64,000 nucleotides of DNA, taken from the NCBI GenBank assembly GCA_046331465.1, contig JAXLQV010000001.1:1054001-1118000 (forward strand). Reading direction: 5' to 3'. A model generated the notes under the pieces. The model searched no databases. It had not been told where the DNA came from and saw only the letters and a program-made list of their open reading frames with translations. Positions 26,063-32,529 of the stretch are shown here, piece after piece. Position 1 is the first letter of the stretch. The number at the start of each line of letters is the position of its first letter. The stretch is from UBA5066 sp046331465. GTDB lineage: Bacteria > Acidobacteriota > Thermoanaerobaculia > UBA5066. A program made the translations under genes and the position numbers.

Positions 26063-27207
26063 ACGCCGAAGGAGCCGCGCCTTTCCCGCTCGAGTCCGAG
26101 CGGGTCCCCGCGATCGAGAGGATCGACCTCGTCCTCGTCCGTCTCCCGTTCGTCCACCCGTTCTCGATCAGCTCGGCGACCTGGACCTGCAAGGAGACGT
26201 ACCTCCTCCGGGTGGAGGGGGGCGGCGTCGTCGGGTGGGGCGAGTGCGTCGCCGACCCCGACCCGTTCTACGCGCCCGAGACGACGACGTCGGTCCGCCA
26301 CATCGTCTCGGAGTTCCTCCTGCCGCTCGTCGAGCCGGGGCTGACGTTCGGCGAGCTCGACACGCGCTTCGCGCACGTCCGCGGGAACCGGATGGCGAAG
26401 GCGACCCTCGAGAACGCCCTCGTCGACCTCGCGGCGAAGGCGAAGGGCGTGCCGCTCCACGAGCTCCTCGGCGGGACGCGGAAGAGGATCCCCTCCGGCA
26501 TCAGCCTCGGGATCCAGGAGACGCCGGCCGACCTCGTGAGGGAGGTCGCGGCCGCGGTGGAGAAGGGCTACCACCGCGTGAAGATGAAGGTGAAGAAGGG
26601 GAAGGACGTCGACTACGTCGCGGCCGTCCGCGAGCGGTTCCCCGACGTTCCCCTCATGGTCGACGCGAACGGCGACTACCGCCTCGAGGACGCCGCGCAC
26701 CTCGCGCGGCTCGACGCCTTCGGCCTCACGATGATCGAGCAGCCGCTCTCGTACAGCGACTTCTACGAGCACGCGGCCCTCCAGAGGGAGCTCGCGACGC
26801 CTCTCTGCCTCGACGAGTCGATCCACGACCTCGCCGACGCGAGGGCGGCGATCGCCCTCGGGGGCTGCCGGATCCTGAACCTGAAGCAGGGGCGGGTCGG
26901 CGGGCTCCTCGAGTCGCTCAGGATCCTCCGCCACGCGGTCGCCTGCGGCGTCCCCGTCTGGTCCGGCGGGATGGACGAGACGGGGATCGGGCGCGCCGTG
27001 AACATCCACCTCCAGACGGTCGAGGGCTTCACGCTCCCCGGGGACACCTCGGAGACGAGCCGCTACTTCCACGAGGACCTCGTCGACCCGCCCGTCGTCC
27101 TCGACGCGGAGGGCTTCATCGAGGTGCCGGAGGGGCCGGGGTTCGGCGCCACGGTGGTCCCGGATCGGCTCGAGAGGCTCACCGTCGGGAGCGAGAGGCT
27201 CCGGTGA
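26059..27207 (+). CDS. Enolase-superfamily enzyme: N-acylamino acid racemase / o-succinylbenzoate synthase
   Basis: 382 residues from GTG 26059. The catalytic framework is complete: Lys pair in RVKMKVKKGKD, metal ligands in VDANGDYR, MIEQPL and CLDESI, and the second catalytic Lys in NLKQGRVGG. 'VWSGGMDETGIGRAVN' matches the C-terminal loop of the NSAR/OSBS group. OSBS makes menaquinone; NSAR racemises N-succinyl amino acids in D-amino acid conversion. Being sandwiched between two peptidases and behind an amino acid transporter favours amino acid metabolism, but no other men genes are visible to rule on menaquinone synthesis. Four-base overlaps on both sides show tight coupling. Confidence 0.85.
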   Translation: MNAEGAAPFPLESERVPAIERIDLVLVRLPFVHPFSISSATWTCKETYLLRVEGGGVVGWGECVADPDPFYAPETTTSVRHIVSEFLLPLVEPGLTFGELDTRFAHVRGNRMAKATLENALVDLAAKAKGVPLHELLGGTRKRIPSGISLGIQETPADLVREVAAAVEKGYHRVKMKVKKGKDVDYVAAVRERFPDVPLMVDANGDYRLEDAAHLARLDAFGLTMIEQPLSYSDFYEHAALQRELATPLCLDESIHDLADARAAIALGGCRILNLKQGRVGGLLESLRILRHAVACGVPVWSGGMDETGIGRAVNIHLQTVEGFTLPGDTSETSRYFHEDLVDPPVVLDAEGFIEVPEGPGFGATVVPDRLERLTVGSERLR

Positions 27208-28856
27208 GGGGCGCGACCGGCGCGCTTCTGGGGGCGCTCCTGGCGGCGGGTGCCGCCGCCTCGGCCGCGCCGCCCGCCGCGCCCGTCCCGGCGCCGAAGG
27301 ACGCCTCGGCGGACTTCGTCCTCCCCGGTCCCGCCGAGCCGCTCCCGGCGCCCGCCCGTTCCGCCGTCGACGGGCTGCGTGCGGAGGCGCTGGCCGCGCA
27401 CGTCCGCTTCCTCGCGTCGCCCGCGCTCGAGGGCCGCGGCCTCGGGACGCCCGGCCTCGACGCGGCCCTCGAGTACGCCGCGGCCCAGCTCGCCCTCGCG
27501 GGGGTCGCGCCGTTCGGAAGCCCGGGCGCCGACGGGAAGCGGCGGAGCTGGTTCCAGCCGGTCCCGATGCGCGAGATCCGCGAGCCGGGGGGCTTGGTCG
27601 AACTCGAGCGGCGGAGCGGCGAGACGCGCGAGGTCCGGACCTTCCGTCACGGCGTCGACGTCGTCGTGCCGGTGCAGCCGGCGCGGAGCGTCGCGGCCCC
27701 GGTCGTCTTCGCCGGCTACGGCATCCGCGAGACGACGCCCGCGCGCGACGACTACAGGGGCCTCGACGTGAAGGGGAAGGTCGTCGTCCTCCGCGAGGGG
27801 CTCCCTCCCGGCGAGGAGTGGAAGACGAAGGCCCTCCGCGCGAAGTGGGCGGACGGCGAGGCCGGCGAGCGCTGGGCCGAGAAGGCGAAGCTCGCGAAGG
27901 CGCTCGGCGCGGCCGGCGTCCTCGCCGTGGAAGGAGAGGAATGGACGGCGCGTCTCACCGGGAAGGAGAAGCCGGAGACGTTCGCCTTCCGCCAGGTCGA
28001 GGAGGGGCCGAACCGGGAGCCGCTCCTCGTCCGTGGCGCGCCCGCGGTCCTCGAGGCGCTCCTCGGTGCCGCTCCGACGCCCGACGAGGCGCCGCGGGCG
28101 ATGCCCGGCGTCGTCGCGACGCTTCGCGCGACCTCCGTCGAGCGCCTCGGCCTCACCCGGAACGTCGTCGGCGTCCTGCCGGGGAGCGACCCGAAGCTGA
28201 GGGACGAGGCCGTCGTCCTCGGCGCGCACGCCGACCACCTCGGGCGCGTCGACGGCGTGATCCACCCCGGCGCGGACGACAACGCGTCCGGCACCGCCAC
28301 GCTCCTCGAGATCGCGCGCGCGTTCGCCTCCGCTCCCGTCCGCCCGAAGCGGACGCTCGTCTTCGCGGTCTGGACGGGTGAGGAGGAGGACAAGATCGGC
28401 TCGTCGCACTGGGTGCGGAGCCCGCTCTGGCCGCTCGCGAAGACGGTCGCCTACCTGAACTTCGACATGGTCGCCCACCCGTGGCTCGCGTCGGAGATCC
28501 GGACGCTCGTCGCCGAGGCGGGCCTCCCGGACGCGGAGGGGATCCTCGCGCGCACGAAGCCGGAGGAGTTCCTCGAGCCCGGCGTCGCGACGTTCGCGCC
28601 GGACCTCGGACCGATCCTCGCGCGGGCCGGGCGGACGACGGGTCTCACGCTCCACCTCGACTGGACCGAGGGGGTTCACGGCGGGAGCGACTACAAGGCC
28701 TTCGCGACGGCGCGCGTCCCGTTCGTCCGATTCTTCGGGAACTTCCACCCCGCGTACCACGAGCCGGGGGACACGGCCGAGTCGATCGACCCGGAACAGG
28801 TGCGGCGCGTCGCCCGGATCGGGCTCGCGGCGGCCTGGCTCCTCGCGGACCGCTGA
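27204..28856 (+). CDS. Exported M28 aminopeptidase with PA domain
   Basis: 550 residues from GTG 27204 (GTGA overlap with the previous stop). A signal peptide ends near residue 22. The first half includes a protease-associated insert (about 150-260). The M28 two-zinc site is visible: H in GAHADHLGR, D in GADDNASGTA, the Glu pair in WTGEEEDKIGS, D in NFDMVAH and the last His in YHEPGDTAE. Such enzymes remove N-terminal residues from peptides outside the cytoplasm. Last gene of the transporter-M14-racemase-M28 operon; it converges on the small cysteine protein gene. Confidence 0.9.
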   Translation: MRGATGALLGALLAAGAAASAAPPAAPVPAPKDASADFVLPGPAEPLPAPARSAVDGLRAEALAAHVRFLASPALEGRGLGTPGLDAALEYAAAQLALAGVAPFGSPGADGKRRSWFQPVPMREIREPGGLVELERRSGETREVRTFRHGVDVVVPVQPARSVAAPVVFAGYGIRETTPARDDYRGLDVKGKVVVLREGLPPGEEWKTKALRAKWADGEAGERWAEKAKLAKALGAAGVLAVEGEEWTARLTGKEKPETFAFRQVEEGPNREPLLVRGAPAVLEALLGAAPTPDEAPRAMPGVVATLRATSVERLGLTRNVVGVLPGSDPKLRDEAVVLGAHADHLGRVDGVIHPGADDNASGTATLLEIARAFASAPVRPKRTLVFAVWTGEEEDKIGSSHWVRSPLWPLAKTVAYLNFDMVAHPWLASEIRTLVAEAGLPDAEGILARTKPEEFLEPGVATFAPDLGPILARAGRTTGLTLHLDWTEGVHGGSDYKAFATARVPFVRFFGNFHPAYHEPGDTAESIDPEQVRRVARIGLAAAWLLADR

Positions 28857-28890
28857 CGAGGGGGGCCGGCCCCGGGCCGGGCCTGCGCGT

Positions 28891-29049
28891 TCAGCGTTCC
28901 TTGCCGAAGAGGCGCCGGAGGAACGAGGCTTCGGGCGGGCAGCTGCAGCGCTCGTCCTTCGGGACGTTCGCGAGCGCTTCCTCGACGTGACGGCCGCAGC
29001 CGGCCCAGGTCGGCCGGCCGCAACGGGGACACCTCACCTGCTGGCACAT
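28891..29049 (-). CDS. Tiny cysteine-rich (zinc-finger-like) protein, copy 2
   Basis: 52 residues from ATG 29049. It contains CPRCGRPTWAGCGRHVEEAL near the start and CSCPP near residue 36, then a basic tail FLRRLFGKER. It is a clear paralogue of the 51-residue protein encoded 55 bases upstream: about two thirds of the residues are identical. Three to four Cys plus His suggest a zinc knuckle. Similar small 'TWAGCG' proteins are familiar from actinobacteria but have no established function that I know of. There is no Shine-Dalgarno; a weak extended -10 (TGCGAGAAT) lies just upstream. A 7-bp hairpin (29078-29094) separates the copies. Confidence 0.75.
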   Translation of the reverse strand: MCQQVRCPRCGRPTWAGCGRHVEEALANVPKDERCSCPPEASFLRRLFGKER

Positions 29050-29077
29050 GGGGCGTGGATTCTCGCACGGGCCCGGA

Positions 29078-29094
29078 GGGCTCCGTGGGAGCCC
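29078..29094 (-). other. Small hairpin between the twin cysteine-protein genes
   Basis: 29078-29084 pair with 29088-29094 (7 bp, 3-base loop). It could attenuate read-through from copy 1 into copy 2. Confidence 0.4.
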
Positions 29095-29104
29095 CGGCGG
29101 CCGG

Positions 29105-29260
29105 TCAGCGCGGGCCGAAGAGCTTCGAGAGGAACGACTCGGGGGGCCGGCAGGTACAGCGCTTCTCGACGGGGACCCCGGCGAGGGCCTCCTCGACGTG
29201 GCGGCCGCAGCCGGCCCAGGTGGGCTTTCCGCACTTCGGGCATCGCACGGGATGGCACAT
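29105..29260 (-). CDS. Tiny cysteine-rich (zinc-finger-like) protein, copy 1
   Basis: 51 residues from ATG 29260. Sequence features are MCHPVRCPKCGK, TWAGCGRHVEEAL, CTCRPP and a C-terminal FLSKLFGPR. It matches the downstream copy almost residue for residue, including the spacing of all cysteines, so the pair is a tandem duplication. A zinc-binding role is inferred from C-x2-C / C-x-C plus His. The gene is driven by the strongest sigma-70 promoter in the window and its start codon sits only nine bases past the -10, with no Shine-Dalgarno, so translation is probably leaderless. Confidence 0.8.
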   Translation of the reverse strand: MCHPVRCPKCGKPTWAGCGRHVEEALAGVPVEKRCTCRPPESFLSKLFGPR

Positions 29261-29269
29261 AATGACATG

Positions 29270-29299
29270 AATATATCCGCATGCGGTTATGTTTGTCAA
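29270..29299 (-). promoter_or_regulatory. Consensus sigma-70 promoter with palindromic operator
   Basis: On the minus strand: perfect TTGACA (29299-29294), a 17- or 18-base spacer, then ATATAT/TATATT (29276-29270). The spacer contains the perfect 10-bp palindrome CCGCATGCGG (29277-29286), a natural repressor site. The region is AT-rich against a background of about 70 percent GC. The start codon of the cysteine protein follows nine bases after the -10. Confidence 0.8.
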
Positions 29300-29366
29300 G
29301 CGGCCTAGAATGGAGGCCCTCCGCCCCACCGACACCCCCCGGCGGGATCCGCCGAAGGAGAACGAG

Positions 29367-30191
29367 ATGAAGGTCCTCTCCGCCGCGCTCCTGGCCCTCC
29401 TCGCGTCCGGCACCGCCCTCGCCGTCAAGCCCGACAAGCCGGGCTGCAAGGACCACCCCCTCTTCCCGACCCGGATGCCGAACTACCGGATCGCCGACTG
29501 CGTCGTGAAGGAGTTCGACGCCGTCCCGTTCTTCGCCGCGAAGGGCCCGAAGAAGCCGGTCGAGGGGAAGTACACGTTCATCACCTACGCGGTCGACGAC
29601 CGCAAGGACGACCAGACGGGCGTCGCGGTCGTCCGGAACTACGAGAACGCGCTGACGAAGATCGGCGGGACGGTCGCCGCGTCCAACCCGACCTGGTGGG
29701 TCAACGGCTCCGTCGTCGTCGACGGGAAGGAGACCTGGGTCGAGGCCGAGCGGGGCAACGGCAAGATCTGGCTCCGGATCGTCGAGAAGCAGGGGATGGT
29801 CCAGCACGTCGTCGCCGACGCCGCCTCTTTCCGCGACGGCCTGAAGGCGACGGGGCACGTCTCCGTCGAGGGGATCTACTTCGACACGGGGAAGTCGGTC
29901 GTGAAGCCCGAGTCGACGCCGGCGCTGCAGGAGGTCGCGAAGCTCCTCGCGGCCGACCCGTCGCTGAAGCTCTGGGTCGTCGGCCACACGGACTCCGTCG
30001 GTTCGATCGACGCGAACATGGCGCTCTCGAAGGCCCGGGCCGAGGCCGTCGCCGCGGCGCTCGTGTCGGGCCACGGCGTCGCGGCCGCGCGGCTGAAGGG
30101 GTACGGAGTCGGGCCGCTCGCCCCCGTCGCCTCGAACGACGCGGAGGACGGACGGGCGAAGAACCGGCGCGTGGAGCTCGTCAAGCAGTAG
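29367..30191 (+). CDS. OmpA-family outer-membrane/peptidoglycan-associated protein
   Basis: 274 residues from ATG 29367 (AAGGAG upstream), with a signal peptide ending near residue 19 (ALA). Residues about 20-165 form a novel-looking N-terminal domain with two conserved Cys and the phrase YTFITYAVDDRKDD. The C-terminal 110 residues are an OmpA domain: 'IYFDTGKSVVKPES', 'LWVVGHTDSVGS', 'ARAEAVAAAL' and 'NRRVELVK' bind peptidoglycan in this family. It diverges from the cysteine-protein promoter region. Likely an envelope-anchoring protein. Confidence 0.88.
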   Translation: MKVLSAALLALLASGTALAVKPDKPGCKDHPLFPTRMPNYRIADCVVKEFDAVPFFAAKGPKKPVEGKYTFITYAVDDRKDDQTGVAVVRNYENALTKIGGTVAASNPTWWVNGSVVVDGKETWVEAERGNGKIWLRIVEKQGMVQHVVADAASFRDGLKATGHVSVEGIYFDTGKSVVKPESTPALQEVAKLLAADPSLKLWVVGHTDSVGSIDANMALSKARAEAVAAALVSGHGVAAARLKGYGVGPLAPVASNDAEDGRAKNRRVELVKQ

Positions 30192-30215
30192 GCGGCCGGG
30201 CCGGGCGCTGCGGCC

Positions 30216-31571
30216 TCAGGGCCGGGCCGCGGCGCTCGCGGCGCCCGTCAGCTCCACCTCGCCGTACCACCCCTTCCAGGCGATCTTCGTCCCGTAGGGG
30301 ACCGAGAGCTTCCGGAGGAGGTCGACGATCTCCTTCGCACGCTCGGTGGAGGCGAGCCGGGGGACGCCGTAGAGCGGCCCCTCGTCGTCGATCGTCACCG
30401 GGATCAGCTCGAGCTTCCGGAGCTTCCCGTCGTTCCAGGTCATCCGCGCGACGACGCTCTCCATCACCTCCCGCGAGTCGCGCCGGTCCCAGACGGAGAC
30501 GTTCGGCGGGGCCGGCATCTCGGAGTCGCGCTGGTGGGGGAGGTCCGTCGGGATGACCTTCGGGGTCCGGTACTGGTAGATGAAGTTGCTGAGGCTGTAG
30601 AGGATGGGATGCCCGTTCCGGACCTCGATCCCGCGGAGGACGTGCGGCCCGCTCCCGAGGACGACGTCGGCCCCGGCGTCGATCGCCTTCCGGAACGGGA
30701 TCTCCTCGTTCTTCGGCGTCGTGTCCTGGATGCCGTAGACGCGGGCGTGGCTCACGTCGTGAACGTGGAGGGAGACCATCACGACCGGGTTGTGCCGCTT
30801 CGCGAGGACGACGTCGTCCTCCATCTCCGCGACGTCGTCCGCGAGCGGCCCCTCGACCGTCTCGACCGTGCCGTCCTCCCTGGCGACGAGGATCTCGCCC
30901 GGGTCGATCGTCGCGAGGCAGGGCCCGGAGGGGTCGGCGCAGCGGTCGCGGGCCGTCCAGTAGCGCATGTAGGAGAGGAGGGCGACCTTCGTCTTCGACC
31001 CCGCGACCTTCTTCGTCCCGGGCTGGTGCGCCTCGGCGAGCGTCCGGCCCGCGCCGGCGTGCGCGATGCCGGAGAGGTCGAGCGCGCGGAGGCACTCGAG
31101 GAGCCCTTCCTTCCCGAAGTCGAGGGCGTGGTTGTTCGCCATGCTGACGAGGTTGATGCCGGTGGCCGCGAGCTCCCACGCGAAGTCCCGGCCGACGCGG
31201 AAGTTGTAGAACGGCTTCTGGAGATCGGGGCGCTCGTTGATCGAGAACTCGAGGTTCCCGTAGGCGACGTCGGCCTCCTGGAGGATCCGGAGGAGGTTCT
31301 TCCGCTCGGGTGCCTCGAGCGGAGTGATCCGCTCGTTGAAGATCATGTCGCCGACGGCGGTCACGACGACGTCGCCCGGCTCCTCGCGGAGGAGCGCCGT
31401 CACGCGCCCGTCCCAGTCGACCTTCTCGGCCGGCGCGGTGGCGTGGACCCGCCGCTGGTAGACGGAGCGCCCCTGGTCCCACCCCGGGTCCTTCGCCGGC
31501 GCCTGCGCGACGGCGGACGCCGCGGCGAGGAGCGCGACGATCGCGGCCGCTCCGGACCCTCGCGGGCTCAC
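30216..31571 (-). CDS. CapA-family exported protein
   Basis: 451 residues with a signal peptide (cleavage near residue 22). The metallophosphatase-like CapA/PGA_cap motifs are present: GDMIFNERITPLE near residue 73, 'YGNLEFSIN', 'ATGINLVSMANNHALDFG', 'VSLHVHDVSH' and 'GSGPHVLRGIEV'. CapA proteins are needed for poly-gamma-glutamate capsule synthesis or export in some bacteria, but most family members are uncharacterised and capB/capC are absent here. Its ATG overlaps the stop of the cyanophycinase-like gene (ATGA), so the two are co-translated. Confidence 0.85.
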   Translation of the reverse strand: MSPRGSGAAAIVALLAAASAVAQAPAKDPGWDQGRSVYQRRVHATAPAEKVDWDGRVTALLREEPGDVVVTAVGDMIFNERITPLEAPERKNLLRILQEADVAYGNLEFSINERPDLQKPFYNFRVGRDFAWELAATGINLVSMANNHALDFGKEGLLECLRALDLSGIAHAGAGRTLAEAHQPGTKKVAGSKTKVALLSYMRYWTARDRCADPSGPCLATIDPGEILVAREDGTVETVEGPLADDVAEMEDDVVLAKRHNPVVMVSLHVHDVSHARVYGIQDTTPKNEEIPFRKAIDAGADVVLGSGPHVLRGIEVRNGHPILYSLSNFIYQYRTPKVIPTDLPHQRDSEMPAPPNVSVWDRRDSREVMESVVARMTWNDGKLRKLELIPVTIDDEGPLYGVPRLASTERAKEIVDLLRKLSVPYGTKIAWKGWYGEVELTGAASAAARP

Positions 31572-32455
31572 GGCGCGCTCCTCTTCGGGAGGACGGTGCG
31601 GGACCGGGTGTCGTAGACGTCGCCGGGGAGGAGGAGGTGGAGCGTCAGGCCGTGGACGCCGAGGGAGTCCTGGCCGGTCTCGCGCTCGCGGCGGTGGACG
31701 GCGGCCCCTTTCGCGTCGAGGACCATCACCGCGCTCCGGCCGAGGACCTCGAACGTGCCGTCGGGCCGGAACCAGGCGGCGGTCGCCTCGTCCACGCCGA
31801 CGCCGAGGAGGTCGGGGCGCTCGAGGACGACGGAAAGGAGACGGTTCTCCCGCTGGCGCTTCAGGAAGTGCTGGTCGACGACGACGTTCCCGGGGAGGAA
31901 GCCGAGGCCGGTCCAGGTCTCGACGGAGCGCGTCGCGACGAGCGAGAAGTCCCCCTCGCCGGTGATCATCACCTCGCTCTGGCAGGCGGTCCCGGCGGAG
32001 GTCCCGCCGACGACGGCGCCGTCGGCGAAGGCCGCCGCGATCGCGTCGCCGACGGGCGTGCCGAGGAGGGCGTTCGTGATCCGGATCTGGTCGCCGCCGC
32101 CGAAGAAGATCCCCTTCGCCTTCCGGGCGAGGGCGGCCCAGTCGGCCCGCTCTGCGTCGGCCTTCTTCCGGATGTCGAGCGAGACGGCGTTCGTGCAGCC
32201 GTACGTCTTGCGGAAGAGGGTCTGGTAGTACTCCGCGGCGTCGGGCTCCGACGAGGCCGTCGGGATCGCGACGATCGGCGCGTCCTTCCCCCCCGCGAGC
32301 TCGATGAACTTCCGCATCACCTCGGGGGGCTTGTCGCCGCCTCCGATGAGGACGAGGTGCCCCCTGGGGACAGGGCCCTCGGCGAGCGCGGGAGCGGCGA
32401 TGGCCGCGACGAGGAGCGCGAAGAGGATCACGACGGGGAAGCGGAGTCGGAGCAC
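31568..32455 (-). CDS. Exported cyanophycinase-like S51 peptidase
   Basis: 295 residues from GTG 32455 with GGAGG upstream and a signal peptide (LRFPVVILFALLVAAIAAPA). The S51 catalytic elbow is GGTSAGTACQSE and the family motif FFGGGDQIRITN precedes it; 'HLVLIGGGDKP' opens the mature protein. Cyanophycinases cleave multi-L-arginyl-poly-aspartate; exported forms exist that act on external polymer. Being first in an operon with a CapA-like protein suggests work on an amino-acid polymer at the cell surface. The substrate is not proven; other S51 members are dipeptidases. Confidence 0.85.
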   Translation of the reverse strand: MLRLRFPVVILFALLVAAIAAPALAEGPVPRGHLVLIGGGDKPPEVMRKFIELAGGKDAPIVAIPTASSEPDAAEYYQTLFRKTYGCTNAVSLDIRKKADAERADWAALARKAKGIFFGGGDQIRITNALLGTPVGDAIAAAFADGAVVGGTSAGTACQSEVMITGEGDFSLVATRSVETWTGLGFLPGNVVVDQHFLKRQRENRLLSVVLERPDLLGVGVDEATAAWFRPDGTFEVLGRSAVMVLDAKGAAVHRRERETGQDSLGVHGLTLHLLLPGDVYDTRSRTVLPKRSAP

Positions 32456-32473
32456 GGGCCCTCCGGGAAAGAA

Positions 32474-32503
32474 AAAGGGGGGCGGCCCCGCGGCCGCCCC
32501 CGG
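32474..32503 (-). terminator. Rho-independent terminator of the TonB receptor gene
   Basis: Perfect 10-bp stem (32480-32489 with 32494-32503, four-base loop). In the minus-strand transcript it is followed by CCTTTTTC, one of the few clear U-tracts in the window. It ends the receptor transcript before the cyanophycinase gene. Confidence 0.88.
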
Positions 32504-32529
32504 AGGAAGATCCGAAGGAGGAGGAAGGA

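Noticed and set aside
30192..30215. Terminator between the OmpA and CapA genes
   Set aside because: The 24-base gap is GC-rich with direct GGCCGGG repeats, but no convincing inverted repeat could be paired.
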